Assembly: GCF_000720455.1 (NCBI RefSeq)
Contig: NZ_JOAK01000003.1
Span: 372,001 to 436,000 of the forward strand
Reading direction: 5' to 3'
Source of the DNA: Streptomyces virginiae
Lineage (GTDB): Bacteria; Actinomycetota; Actinomycetes; Streptomycetales; Streptomycetaceae
DNA length: 64,000 nt
The notes under the pieces are model-generated. The model did no database searches and was not told the origin of the DNA. It saw only the letters and a list, made by a program, of their open reading frames with translations. The position numbers and the translations under genes are program-made. Of this stretch, positions 51,554-60,105 are shown piece after piece (position 1 is the first letter of the stretch; the number at the start of each line of letters is the position of its first letter).

Positions 51554-52471
51554 TCAGCAGCTCAGGTTGTTGCCCGGCGTGACGCCGAGCAGCTGGGTGA
51601 AGCTCTGGTACTTCGAGATCCGGCTCTGGACCTGGGCGGGGTTGCCGCCGTTGCACTCCAGGGAGCCGTTGATGGAGCGGATGGTCTCGCCGAAGCCCGC
51701 GCCGTTCACCATGGCGGCGTGGGCGGTCATGGTGCCCGGGCCGTTCTGGGTGTTCCAGTACCACAGCGCCGTCTTCATGGCGACGGCCGGATCCTGCTCC
51801 ACGAGGTAGGGGTTGGCGAGGAGGTCGATGCCGAGGGCGTCACCGGCCGCCTTGTAGTTGAAGTTCCAGCTGAGCTGGATGGGGCCGCGGCCGTAGTAGG
51901 CGGCCTGTCCGGCCGGACAGCCGTACGGCTGGCTCGCGTCGCAGTAGTGGGGGTAGTTGGCGGTGTTCTGCTCCACGATGTGGACGAGGCCGCCGGTCTC
52001 GTGGGAGACGTTCGCGAGGAAGGCGGCGGCCTCGCGCCGCTTCACGGTGTCGTCGCCCGTCTTGGCGAAGCCGGGGTACGCGGACAGTGCCGCGACCAGG
52101 CCGTTGTAGGTGTAGAAGGGATTGCGGTTCGGGAACATCTGGTTGAACTGGGCCTCGGAGACAACGAATCCGGACGGGTTGGGGTCGGGGTCCGGGTCCT
52201 GGCCCCCGCCGCCGCAGACGCCCTGGTCCGACCAGACGCCCCACTGGCCGGTCGTACCGGGGGTCTCGCCCTGGGTCCACCACTTGGCCTGCCAGTTGTG
52301 GCCGCCGTACGAGGCGCTCATGCCGTTCGTGTAGACGGCCGACGAGGCCCACGGGGAGGCGCAGGGAGCCGCCGCGGCGGCGTGGGAGGAGGGAAGGGCG
52401 ATGGCGAGGCCGGCCGTGACGGCCGCGGCGGCGACCAGGCCGAGGGCGCGGCGGCGAAGCGCACGTATCAC
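51554..52471 (-). CDS. Secreted GH19 chitinase with N-terminal chitin-binding module
   Basis: 305 residues. Signal peptide (RALGLVAAAAVTAGLAIALP), a CBM5/12-type module with Trp-rich HNWQAKWWTQGETPG (about 35-85), a DPDPDPNPSG linker, and a GH19 catalytic domain: catalytic Glu in ANVSHETGG, YYGRGPIQLSWNFNY, and QNGPGTMTAHAAM. It cleaves chitin by inversion and can attack fungal walls. Two direct DasR-type repeats sit upstream (52533-52558), so induction by chitin breakdown products is expected. Confidence 0.95.
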   Translation of the reverse strand: MIRALRRRALGLVAAAAVTAGLAIALPSSHAAAAAPCASPWASSAVYTNGMSASYGGHNWQAKWWTQGETPGTTGQWGVWSDQGVCGGGGQDPDPDPNPSGFVVSEAQFNQMFPNRNPFYTYNGLVAALSAYPGFAKTGDDTVKRREAAAFLANVSHETGGLVHIVEQNTANYPHYCDASQPYGCPAGQAAYYGRGPIQLSWNFNYKAAGDALGIDLLANPYLVEQDPAVAMKTALWYWNTQNGPGTMTAHAAMVNGAGFGETIRSINGSLECNGGNPAQVQSRISKYQSFTQLLGVTPGNNLSC

Positions 52472-52532
52472 GTAACTGCTCCTTCAGTGGGGGGACTTGC
52501 CGTGGGGGCAATGACGCCCACTGAAACGGAAT

Positions 52533-52558
52533 GGTCTGAACCTGTCAAGGTCTAGACC
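52533..52558 (-). promoter_or_regulatory. DasR-type sites / chitinase direct repeat
   Basis: GGTCTAGACC at 52549-52558 is the perfect core of the DasR element. A second imperfect copy, GGTCTGAACC, is at 52533-52542, 16 bp away. TTGACA occurs between them on the minus strand and could be the -35. This matches the known 12-bp direct repeats of Streptomyces chitinase promoters. Confidence 0.75.
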
Positions 52559-52566
52559 AAAGGAAA

Positions 52567-52601
52567 GCGCCGGTGTCGCGCGTGACGCGTGACACCGGCG
52601 C
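52567..52601 (-). terminator. Terminator after the rodlin gene
   Basis: GCGCCGGTGTC (52567-52577) and GACACCGGCGC (52591-52601) form an 11-bp perfect stem with a 13-nt loop, just past the rodlin stop. Confidence 0.72.
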
Positions 52602-52612
52602 GGAAGATCCGA

Positions 52613-53026
52613 TCAGCTGCCGGCGGAGAGGTTGCCGGAGAGGACCGGGATGTTGCTGGCGATGTGCGAGAGGGACTCGTCGCCCTTGGCCTGGGTGGAG
52701 TTCTCGGTGCACTGCTGGTTCTGCGGGTTGGACAGGACGTTGACGTCCTGGACGCCGATGTTGGCGAGGACCGCGAGCAGGGACTGGGCGTTGACCTTGG
52801 CCGGCAGGCCGACGCAGAGCTTGTTGAGGGAGCCCTGGATCGGAGCCAGCTGCGGGCTCATCTTGCCGTGGGTCTCCTGGTTGCCGTAGATCTGCGCCGC
52901 GTCGTTGCCGTTCACGGTGTTGACGCCGTTGTCGTTGCCGATCGCCATCGCGGGCGAGGCGGCTGCGGCACCCGCGCCGAGCACGGCGGCGGTGGCGGCG
53001 GCGGTGGCCATGAACTTCTTGAGCAT
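52613..53026 (-). CDS. Rodlin
   Basis: 137 residues. Signal peptide KFMATAAATAAVLGAGAAAAS-type region (about 4-28), then the rodlin pattern: GNDAAQIYGNQETHGKMSPQ, QGSLNKLCVGLPAKVNAQSL, SNPQNQQCTENSTQAKGDES and LSHIASNIPVLSGN, with the two conserved cysteines. Rodlins form the paired-rod fibres on aerial hyphae and spores together with chaplins. ATG 53026 follows GAAGGAT. Usually two rodlin genes lie together among chaplins; this one is alone. Confidence 0.93.
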   Translation of the reverse strand: MLKKFMATAAATAAVLGAGAAAASPAMAIGNDNGVNTVNGNDAAQIYGNQETHGKMSPQLAPIQGSLNKLCVGLPAKVNAQSLLAVLANIGVQDVNVLSNPQNQQCTENSTQAKGDESLSHIASNIPVLSGNLSAGS

Positions 53027-53203
53027 CTGGGGGATCCTTCGGTCGCACTGTCGCATGAGATAGCTGCCCACGGCGGGACGCGCTGATCAACTGCCGACGG
53101 TGCCCGGGGTTATGCCCCCTCACCCGAGTGGCCCAATGATCCGCCGGGTCGGACCCGGCCCGCCGCCGCGGGCGGCCGGGCCGGGCTCCCGGCGTTCGAG
53201 GGG

Positions 53204-53395
53204 TCAGCCGCTCTTGCGGCGGACCTTCTTGTTCTTGCCGCTCGCGGCGCTGCTGGAGCCCTGGACCTTGGCCCGGTTCTGGTGGGACTGCTGTGAGTGC
53301 GCCTTCGCGGCGTTGCGCTCCAGGGCCTCCCGGAACCGGCGCTTGGCCGCTTCGGCCGCGGACTCGTCCTGTGGGGTGCCTGCTTCGTCAGCCAT
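53204..53395 (-). CDS. DUF5302 small protein
   Basis: 63 residues, strongly charged: MADEAGTPQDESAAEAAKRR, FREALERNAAKAH, and a basic tail KNKKVRRKSG. The AKRRFREALERN helix is the DUF5302 signature. It is likely a small cytoplasmic, possibly nucleic-acid-associated, protein. ATG 53395 has an ideal AGGAGG site, chosen over an upstream ATG. Confidence 0.87.
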   Translation of the reverse strand: MADEAGTPQDESAAEAAKRRFREALERNAAKAHSQQSHQNRAKVQGSSSAASGKNKKVRRKSG

Positions 53396-53531
53396 TCGTC
53401 CTCCTGGAGTGATCAAGCCGCCCCAGTCTGTCAGGCGCTGTACGCGCTGACCAGCGAGTTCCCGCATGCTCCAAGGGTGGCTTGGGGAGGTCATAAGATT
53501 TGATTATGGGGTCATAAAGCGACACCGGGTG

Positions 53532-53550
53532 CTGGGTTAGGCTTACCTTC
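53532..53550 (+). promoter_or_regulatory. Candidate iron box before fprA
   Basis: TTAGGCTTACCT within 53532-53550 gives about 14 of 19 matches to the IdeR/DmdR iron box (TTAGGTTAG-type halves). It lies 63 nt before the FprA start, so iron-dependent repression is possible. Confidence 0.4.
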
Positions 53551-53612
53551 GTTTAGGGTTCCCTTTGATCCACCTTGATCCACCTTGCCGTCGCTCGAAG
53601 GGAACCCCTGCC

Positions 53613-54974
53613 ATGCCTCGCCCTCTGCGGGTAGCAATCGTCGGAGCCGGCCCGGCCGGCATCTATGCCGCCGACGCGCTGCTGAAGTCCGAGGCCGCCG
53701 TCGAGCCCGGTGTGTCCATAGACATCTTCGAGCGCATGCCCGCCCCCTTCGGCCTGATCCGCTACGGCGTCGCCCCCGACCACCCGCGCATCAAGGGCAT
53801 CATCACCGCCCTGCACCAGGTGCTCGACAAGCCGCAGGTCCGCCTCTTCGGCAACGTCGACTACCCGGGCGACATCAGCCTCGACGAGCTGCGGTCCTTC
53901 TACGACGCCGTGATCTTCTCCACCGGCGCCACGGCCGACCGCTCGCTCGACATCCCCGGCGTCGACCTCGACGGCTCCTACGGCGCCGCCGACTTCGTCT
54001 CCTGGTACGACGGCCACCCGGACGTGCCGCGCACGTGGCCGCTGGAGGCCGAGAAGGTCGCCGTGCTCGGCGTCGGCAACGTCGCCCTGGACGTCGCCCG
54101 CATCCTCGCGAAGACGGCCGACGAGCTGCTGCCCACCGAGATCCCGGCCAACGTCTACGACGGCCTCAAGGCCAACAAGGCCCTCGAGGTGCACGTTTTC
54201 GGCCGTCGGGGTCCGGCCCAGGCCAAGTTCAGCCCCATGGAGCTGCGCGAGCTGGACCACTCGCCCAACATCGAGGTCATCGTCAACCCCGAGGACATCG
54301 ACTACGACGAAGGCTCGATCGCCGAGCGGCGCGGGAACAAGCAGACCGACATGGTCGCCAAGACCCTGGAGAACTGGGCGATCCGCGACATCGGCGACCG
54401 GCCCCACAAGCTGTTCCTGCACTTCTTCGAGTCTCCCTCCGAGATCCTCGGCGAGGACGGCAAGGTCGTGGGTCTGCGGACCGAGCGCACCGAGCTGGAC
54501 GGCACCGGCAACGTCAAGGGCACGGGCGAGTTCACCGACTGGGACGTGCAGTCCGTGTACCGCGCGGTCGGCTACCTCTCCGACGAGCTGCCCAAGCTGC
54601 CCTGGGACGTCGAGTCCGGCACGGTCCCCGACGAGGGCGGCCGCGTGATCGACGCCGGCGGCCACATGCAGTCGACGTACGTCACCGGCTGGATCCGGCG
54701 CGGCCCGGTCGGCCTGATCGGCCACACCAAGGGCGACGCCAACGAGACCGTCGCGAACCTGCTCGCCGACCACGCGGAGGGCCGCCTGGGCGCCCCTGCG
54801 TCGCCCGAGCCGGCGGCGGTGGAGACCTTCCTCGCCGAGCGCAGCGTGCGCTACACGACGTGGGAGGGCTGGTACCGGCTGGACGCGGCCGAGAAGGCCC
54901 TCGGCGAGCCCCAGGGCCGTGCGCGCGTGAAGATCGTGGAGCGCGAGGAGATGCTCGACGCGAGCGGAGCCTGA
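53613..54974 (+). CDS. fprA: Ferredoxin/NADP+ reductase, FprA type
   Basis: 453 residues of the adrenodoxin-reductase-like family. FAD motif VAIVGAGPAGIYAADALL at the N terminus, FERMPAPFGLIRYGVAPDHP, NADP motif VAVLGVGNVALDVARILAK (about 158), GRRGPAQAKFSPMELREL, and YVTGWIRRGPVGLIGHTKGD near the end. It passes electrons from NADPH to ferredoxins that serve P450s or iron-sulfur pathways. ATG 53613 follows GAAGGGA. A candidate iron box lies upstream and a terminator at 54981-55012 downstream. Confidence 0.95.
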   Translation: MPRPLRVAIVGAGPAGIYAADALLKSEAAVEPGVSIDIFERMPAPFGLIRYGVAPDHPRIKGIITALHQVLDKPQVRLFGNVDYPGDISLDELRSFYDAVIFSTGATADRSLDIPGVDLDGSYGAADFVSWYDGHPDVPRTWPLEAEKVAVLGVGNVALDVARILAKTADELLPTEIPANVYDGLKANKALEVHVFGRRGPAQAKFSPMELRELDHSPNIEVIVNPEDIDYDEGSIAERRGNKQTDMVAKTLENWAIRDIGDRPHKLFLHFFESPSEILGEDGKVVGLRTERTELDGTGNVKGTGEFTDWDVQSVYRAVGYLSDELPKLPWDVESGTVPDEGGRVIDAGGHMQSTYVTGWIRRGPVGLIGHTKGDANETVANLLADHAEGRLGAPASPEPAAVETFLAERSVRYTTWEGWYRLDAAEKALGEPQGRARVKIVEREEMLDASGA

Positions 54975-54980
54975 TCACGA

Positions 54981-55012
54981 GGGGGCGGACACTCGAACGG
55001 GTGTCCGCCCCC
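54981..55012 (+). terminator. Terminator after fprA
   Basis: GGGGGCGGACAC (54981-54992) and GTGTCCGCCCCC (55001-55012) form a 12-bp perfect stem with an 8-nt loop starting 6 nt past the fprA stop. Confidence 0.85.
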
Positions 55013-55097
55013 TTCGTATCCTCCGGAGCGGAATGCCGCGCTGCCGACGGGAGTTGGACACGAGCACGAGACCGGCCCCGCAGGCACTGGAGAGCTC

Positions 55098-55760
55098 ATG
55101 AAGATCGGCATCATCGGCGCAGGCAACATCGGCGGCAACCTCACCCGCCGGCTCACCGCCCTCGGACACGAGGTCGCGGTGGCCAACTCGCGGGGGCCCG
55201 AAACCCTGACCGCCCTCGCGCGGGAGACCGGCGCCACCCCCGTCCCCGTGGCCGAGGCGGCGCGCGGCGCCGAGATCGTCGTCGTGACCATCCCGTTCAA
55301 GAACGTGCCGGACCTGCCCGCCGGCCTCTTCGACGGCGCCGCCCCGGGCTTCGTGGTCATCGACACCGGCAACTACTACCCGCGCCCACGCGACGGCCGG
55401 ATCGCCGGCGTGGAGGACGAGGGCCTGACGGAGAGCCGCTGGACCGAGCGGCAGCTCGGACATCCCGTGGTCAAGGCCTTCAACGGCACCTACGCGCAGG
55501 ACATCCTCGACCGGCACCGCCCGGCCGGCGCCCCGGACCGGATCGCGCTGCCCGTCGCGGGCGACGACGAGACGGCGAAGAAGGCCGTACGGGACCTCAT
55601 CGGGGAACTCGGCTTCGACTCGGTCGACTCGGGCGGCCTGGACGACTCCTGGCGACAGCAGCCCGGCACCCCGGTCTACGGACTCCGCGACGGTGTCGAA
55701 GGCGTCACCCGGGCCCTCGCCGAGGCCTCCCCGGTCCGTACCGAGGAATTCCGCGGCTGA
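55098..55760 (+). CDS. F420-dependent NADP reductase-like oxidoreductase
   Basis: 220 residues. Rossmann start MKIGIIGAGNIGGNLTRRL, NADP-phosphate contact ANSRGPETL, then EIVVVTIPFKNVPDLP and VIDTGNYYP, and PVVKAFNGTYAQDI. This is the NADP_oxidoreductase / F420-dependent group, which moves hydride between NADP and F420 or reduces related substrates. The relative FNO role is plausible but unproven. ATG 55098 is preceded by GGAGAGCTC. Confidence 0.88.
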   Translation: MKIGIIGAGNIGGNLTRRLTALGHEVAVANSRGPETLTALARETGATPVPVAEAARGAEIVVVTIPFKNVPDLPAGLFDGAAPGFVVIDTGNYYPRPRDGRIAGVEDEGLTESRWTERQLGHPVVKAFNGTYAQDILDRHRPAGAPDRIALPVAGDDETAKKAVRDLIGELGFDSVDSGGLDDSWRQQPGTPVYGLRDGVEGVTRALAEASPVRTEEFRG

Positions 55761-55881
55761 CGCGCACCCCCCGCCGCCCCGTCGAGACGCTCCCCGCACA
55801 CGTTTCCGGCACACGCCTCCCGCCGCACGCTGTCCGGGCAACGGGACGGTGCCGGGCCGGGCGCGGGAACGGCCGCACGTG

Positions 55882-56385
55882 ATGCTGCGTCTGCGAGGGC
55901 ATACGGAGAGGGCCGGACCGGAACGGCCGGACTGCGGCGGAAGGGCGGGCGGGGCTGTGCGGGAACGCCGAGGGGCGGGAGCGGGGCTGGTGGCCCTCGC
56001 GGTGGGACTGCCGTTGCTGGTGGCCGCGATCGTCATGGCGGTCGTGTTCACCGGTACCGGTGTCGTGGGGCGCAGCCCGCTGCACCGCGCGGTGGACCAG
56101 TACCTCGAAACGGTGGGCGGCGGCGGACCCGCACCGGCCGCCGGACCGGGAAGCGGGTGCCCGGGCGGCGCCCCCGACCCCGGGGACGCCCTGCACGGCC
56201 TCGCGCCCCGCTTCGGCCACCACATCGTCTCGTCCACCGAGAGCGGCGACAGCGCCGCCGTCAACGTGGACCTCACCCCGGCCGGCGGCGACCGGGTCGC
56301 GGTGCTCCTGGAGCTGCGCCGTTCCGGCGACCGCTGGGACGTCTGCGCGGCCTCCACGGGACGCATGGCGATCGACCCGTTCTGA
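55882..56385 (+). CDS. Hypothetical single-pass membrane protein
   Basis: About 167 residues. A basic N terminus precedes one membrane helix LVALAVGLPLLVAAIVMAVV; the outer part has HRAVDQYLETVGGGG and two cysteines, one in SGCPGGAPD and one in WDVCAAS, that may form a disulfide. Fold resembles small DUF-type secreted domains (strands DSAAVNVDLTP and RVAVLLELRR). The start is uncertain: ATG 55882, GTG 55879 or GTG 55957 right before the helix. Confidence 0.62.
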   Translation: MLRLRGHTERAGPERPDCGGRAGGAVRERRGAGAGLVALAVGLPLLVAAIVMAVVFTGTGVVGRSPLHRAVDQYLETVGGGGPAPAAGPGSGCPGGAPDPGDALHGLAPRFGHHIVSSTESGDSAAVNVDLTPAGGDRVAVLLELRRSGDRWDVCAASTGRMAIDPF

Positions 56386-56437
56386 GTGCCGACGGGCGGG
56401 GCCGGGCGGGCCCGGGCCGGGCGTGCGTGCGGACGGC

Positions 56438-56956
56438 TCAGGATCCCCGGCCCCGCTCCAGCACGCCGCGTACGTAGGCCGCCTGACCGGCGTGCTGGAG
56501 GTCGTCCGCGAGCACGCTGACCAGGCGCACCCCGAGGGTCACCGGGGGGTCCCAGCGCTCGTCGACCACTCGGTCCAGGTCGGCGGCCGCGAGCCCCCGG
56601 ACGAAGCCCAGGGTCTGCTCGTGCACCTCGTCGAAGTAGCCCAGGAGCAGCTCGCCCGAGTCGACCCGGACGGTGCCCGCCTGCCGCGCGGAATGACCGT
56701 AGCCGGTGGCCGCGGCGGGCAGCGGCAGGCCGAACCGGTCCGCCCAGCCCCCGGTCAGCCACACCTGTTCCAGACCCGCGGCGGCGGCGACGTGGTCGTC
56801 CTGGATCCGGGTCAGGTGCCAGACCAGCCAGGTGATCGAGTTCGCCTCCGGGTCGACGCGGGCGTCCAGGAGCTGCGCCGGCACTCCCTCCACCGCCTCG
56901 TGCACGACTTCCCGGATCCGACCGAACCCGTCCGCGATGACGTCCGTAGCCTTCAT
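56438..56956 (-). CDS. DinB/DUF664-family mycothiol-type protein
   Basis: 172 residues: MKATDVIADGFGRIREVVHE, ITWLVWHLTRIQDDHVAAAA and LADDLQHAGQAAYVRG carry the three His of the DinB metal site. Members in actinomycetes use mycothiol or isomerise maleylpyruvate. The latter role would complement the gentisate operon at 29767, but it is far away, so I only note it. ATG 56956 is the start; an upstream frame extension is Arg-rich and unlikely. Confidence 0.87.
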   Translation of the reverse strand: MKATDVIADGFGRIREVVHEAVEGVPAQLLDARVDPEANSITWLVWHLTRIQDDHVAAAAGLEQVWLTGGWADRFGLPLPAAATGYGHSARQAGTVRVDSGELLLGYFDEVHEQTLGFVRGLAAADLDRVVDERWDPPVTLGVRLVSVLADDLQHAGQAAYVRGVLERGRGS

Positions 56957-57035
56957 GCACCCACCATGCAAGGCCCGGCGGCCCGCCCGGCGCGAACGAC
57001 ACGCGGGGCGGGCCGCCGGGCCGGCGGTCACGGGG

Positions 57036-58550
57036 TCAGCCTGCGGCGTCTGCCTTCGCGGGCTCGGCGGCCGTCGCCCCTTCGGTCGCGGCGGGCCGCT
57101 CGGCGGCCGCCCCGGCCGGCTTGTGGCCGCCGCGCAGGCCGAGCCAGCCGATCACGCCGACCAGGGCGAAGGCCACGGCCCCGATCCCGAAGGTGAGGGT
57201 GAAGCCCGACTCGGCGGGCAGCGGGGGGACACCCGCGGGCAGGTGCTCGATGGTCTTGGAGGCCAGGATCGTGGTCACGACGGCACTGCCGATCGCACTG
57301 CCCGTCGAGCGGGAGATCGAGTTGATGCCGTTGGCGATGCCGCTCTGGTGCGGCGGGACGCTCGACATGATCACGGCGGGCATGGCGGCGTAGCCGAAGC
57401 TGACGGCCGCACCGACGACCAGGCCGGAGCCGATCACCGAGAAGGCGTGGCCGTGGTCCACGACCAGCCAGGCGAAGCCGACCGCGCCCAGCGCCGCGGC
57501 CACGCCCAGGGCCACGCGGGGACCGCGGTGGCGCACGATCTGGCCGCCGATGGGCGAGGCCAGCAGCGAGACGATCGCGCTGGGCAGCAGGAACTGCACG
57601 GAGGCCCGCAGGATCGAGGCGTCGAAGCCGTAGCCGGTGAGCGCCTCGGGCATCTGCACGAGGTACGAGACGCCGAGGAAGCTCGCGAACATGCCGAAGC
57701 CGACGAGGAGGCCGGCCAGGTTGGCCATGAGCACCGGGCGGTGCACGAACATCTTCATGTCGACCAGGGGCTCGCGGACCTTGAGCTCGGTGACGACCCA
57801 CACGGCGGCCATGACGGCGGCGCCGGCGAAGCTGCCCAGGGTGCGGCCGGAGGTCCAGCCCCACTCGTGGCCCTGCGAGATCGCCAGCAGGAGCAGCAGC
57901 AGCGCGGCACCGAGGGTCAGGGCGCCGAGGACGTCGGTGCGCCCGCCCGTCTTGGTACGGGTGGCGGGAACCAGGAAGACCACGGCGAGCAGGGCGAGGA
58001 CCGCGAGGCCGGTCGCCATCCAGAAGGCGTTGCGGTAGTCCGCGTCGGGTCCGGAGGTGAGCAGCCCGGTCGCGACGAGCGCGAGGCCGCTGCCGAACGC
58101 CAGCGTGCCGCTGACCAGCGCCATCGCACCGGGCAGTTTCTGCGGGCGGACTTCCTCGCGCAGCACCGACAGGGCGAGCGGGAAGATCGCGGTGGCGGCG
58201 CCCTGGAGGACGCGGCCCACGATGAGCAGCGGGAGCGAGGAGGCCAGTGCCGTGAGGACGGAGCCGGCCACCATCACGCCGAGGACGGCCACCAGCGTGG
58301 GCTTCTTGCCGTGCTGGTCACCGAACCGGCCGAGGAGCGGCGTGAAGACGGCCGCCGACAGCAGGGTGGCGGTGGTCACCCAGCTCACGTTGGCGGTCGA
58401 GGTGCCCAGGTCGTCGCGGATCAGGCCGAGGATGGGGACCGGCAGGGTCTGCATCATCGACACGACCATCGCGGCGAGGCTCAGGGCGAAGACGATGACC
58501 GTCTCGTTGCGCTGTCCGGAGGCCGGGGCGGCTGGGGAGGGGGTGCTCAT
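57036..58550 (-). CDS. MFS multidrug exporter, DHA2/EmrB type
   Basis: 504 residues with about 14 helices. Motif A GRFGDQHGKKPTLV between helices 2 and 3, motif C-like ALVSGTLAFGSGLAL, and PHQSGIANGINSISRSTGSA as in proton-driven drug exporters. The C terminus is an Ala/Pro/Lys-rich tail. It diverges from the MarR gene at 58704; three TTGA-N5-TCAA operators lie between, so the pair is a standard drug-inducible efflux module. Confidence 0.94.
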   Translation of the reverse strand: MSTPSPAAPASGQRNETVIVFALSLAAMVVSMMQTLPVPILGLIRDDLGTSTANVSWVTTATLLSAAVFTPLLGRFGDQHGKKPTLVAVLGVMVAGSVLTALASSLPLLIVGRVLQGAATAIFPLALSVLREEVRPQKLPGAMALVSGTLAFGSGLALVATGLLTSGPDADYRNAFWMATGLAVLALLAVVFLVPATRTKTGGRTDVLGALTLGAALLLLLLAISQGHEWGWTSGRTLGSFAGAAVMAAVWVVTELKVREPLVDMKMFVHRPVLMANLAGLLVGFGMFASFLGVSYLVQMPEALTGYGFDASILRASVQFLLPSAIVSLLASPIGGQIVRHRGPRVALGVAAALGAVGFAWLVVDHGHAFSVIGSGLVVGAAVSFGYAAMPAVIMSSVPPHQSGIANGINSISRSTGSAIGSAVVTTILASKTIEHLPAGVPPLPAESGFTLTFGIGAVAFALVGVIGWLGLRGGHKPAGAAAERPAATEGATAAEPAKADAAG

Positions 58551-58605
58551 GGCTGCGGGGACCTTCTTCGTGTTTCGGAGCTGAACAGCTTCGGAACGGC
58601 GATGT

Positions 58606-58681
58606 TTGATGTCATCAAGTAACTCGATCGAAGGTAGAGGTCGATATTTGAGGTAGTCAAGTAAACAATTGATAATGTCAA
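58606..58681. promoter_or_regulatory. Three MarR operators on one DNA face
   Basis: TTGATGTCATCAA (58606-58618, perfect), TTGAGGTAGTCAA (58648-58660) and TTGATAATGTCAA (58669-58681) all follow TTGA-N5-TCAA. Centres are 42 and 21 bp apart, exact multiples of two helical turns. Confidence 0.8.
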
Positions 58682-58703
58682 GCATCCTGAGTAGGCTCGG
58701 GGC

Positions 58704-59141
58704 ATGAGCGAGACCGCCACCCCCGCCCCCACGAAGGTCCAGCTGCTGGAGCTGCTCGCCGCCATCGGCACCGCCCAGTGGCGCGAGTTCGCCGCGGCCG
58801 CGGCCCAGCACGGCCTCACCCCCACCCAGGCCCGGGTGCTCGCCCAGCTGGACGGCCCGGTGCCCATGCGGGGCCTCGCCGTCCTGCTGGTCTGTGACGC
58901 GTCCAACGTGACGGGCATCGTGGACCGGCTGGAGGCCCGCGAGCTGGTGCGCCGCGAGCCGGACCCCGCCGACCGGCGCGTCAAGAACGTGGTCGCGACG
59001 GAGGCGGGCCGACAGGTCATCCGCCGCGTACGCGAGGAGATGCAGGCGGCGCACGGAGCGCTCGACACCCTGGACGAGGCCGAGAGCGCCACGCTCTACG
59101 CCCTGCTGGCCCGCCTGCGCCCGTCGATGGAGAAGGGCTAG
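58704..59141 (+). CDS. MarR-family repressor
   Basis: 145 residues. Winged helix: LTPTQARVLAQLDGPVPMRG, LLVCDASNVTGIVDRLEARE, and wing LVRREPDPADRRVKNVVATE, flanked by dimerisation helices. It likely represses itself and the divergent exporter through the three operators, releasing DNA when a drug-like ligand binds. Start ATG 58704. Confidence 0.94.
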   Translation: MSETATPAPTKVQLLELLAAIGTAQWREFAAAAAQHGLTPTQARVLAQLDGPVPMRGLAVLLVCDASNVTGIVDRLEARELVRREPDPADRRVKNVVATEAGRQVIRRVREEMQAAHGALDTLDEAESATLYALLARLRPSMEKG

Positions 59142-59152
59142 TCTCGACCGCC

Positions 59153-59530
59153 GTGGACACCCTTCAGACGATCGACGACGTGCCCGTCCTGATGTGCGGG
59201 GCCGAGGGCGAGACCATCGCGGGAGAACGCGAGGCCCTGGACTGCATCGGCAACGCCTCGTACCAGGGCGCCGAGTGGGCCGTCATCCCCGTGGAGCGCT
59301 TCGACGAGGCGTTCTTCCGGCTGAGCACCCGGGTCGCGGGCGACATCATCCAGAAGTTCGTCCAGTACCGGGTGGGCATCGTCGTCCTCGGCGACATCTC
59401 CCGGCACACGGCGGCCAGCGGGGCGCTGCGGGACTTCGTCCGCGAATGCAACCGGGGGCGCCAGACGTGGTTCCTCGCCGACGCCGAGGAACTGCGCGAG
59501 CGGCTGGCCGGGTCCGGGACCCGGGCGTGA
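59153..59530 (+). CDS. DUF4180 protein
   Basis: 125 residues starting GTG 59153, 11 nt after MarR. GEREALDCIGNASYQGAEWA, VIPVERFDEAFFRLSTRVAG and DIIQKFVQYRVGIVVLGDIS are the DUF4180 pattern. The family often sits beside transcription regulators and its role is unknown; STAS-like folds have been suggested. It shares 4 nt with the HutD gene, so marR, DUF4180 and hutD may form one operon. Confidence 0.87.
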   Translation: MDTLQTIDDVPVLMCGAEGETIAGEREALDCIGNASYQGAEWAVIPVERFDEAFFRLSTRVAGDIIQKFVQYRVGIVVLGDISRHTAASGALRDFVRECNRGRQTWFLADAEELRERLAGSGTRA

Positions 59531-60105
59531 ACGGCGGCGGCGAAGTCCGCGTCCTGCGCGCGGCCGACCGCCCCGCCACGGTGTGGAAGAACGGCGGGGG
59601 AGTCACCCGGGAGATCGCCGCGTGGCCCGTGGGCGCGGGCATGGACTCGTTCCGCTGGCGGGCGAGCCTGGCCGAGGTGGCCGCGGACGGCCCCTTCTCG
59701 GCCTTCCCCGGGATCGACCGCACCCTCACGCTCGCCGAGGGCGCGGGCATGGACCTCGTCGTGGGCGGCGTGCACCGGATCGTGGACGAACGCTTCGCGC
59801 CGCAGGACTTCGCGGGAGACGAACCGACCGACTGCCGGCTCGTCTCCGGCCCCGTCGTGAACTTCAACGTGATGTACCGCCGCGGCGCGGCGACGGCGGA
59901 GACCGCCGTGGTCCGGGGCCGGCTCACCGTGGCCGCCGAACCCGGCGAGACCCTGCTGGTGGTCGCCCTGGACGGCGCGGCGACGCTCGACGCCGCGTGG
60001 GGCCCGGGCCATGCCCTGGGCCCCTACGACGCCGCCCTGGTCCGGGGCGCCTTCACCGGCCTCGTCCGCACCGACGGACGCGCCGCCGTGGTGCGCCTGC
60101 GCTAG
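59527..60105 (+). CDS. HutD/Ves-family protein
   Basis: 192 residues forming a bicupin: VWKNGGGVTREIAAWP at the start is the HutD signature, then FRWRASLAEVAADGPFSAFP, GIDRTLTLAEG, and FNVMYRR. HutD proteins accompany histidine-use genes and may bind formylated intermediates; Ves is a cold-related relative. No hut genes are near. GTG 59527 overlaps the DUF4180 stop. Confidence 0.9.
   Translation: MNGGGEVRVLRAADRPATVWKNGGGVTREIAAWPVGAGMDSFRWRASLAEVAADGPFSAFPGIDRTLTLAEGAGMDLVVGGVHRIVDERFAPQDFAGDEPTDCRLVSGPVVNFNVMYRRGAATAETAVVRGRLTVAAEPGETLLVVALDGAATLDAAWGPGHALGPYDAALVRGAFTGLVRTDGRAAVVRLR

Noticed and set aside
56438..56956. Calling the DinB protein the missing maleylpyruvate isomerase of the gentisate operon
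   Set aside because: It lies 18 kb away in another context and the DinB family has many other roles; the operon also has its own route through maleate isomerase.
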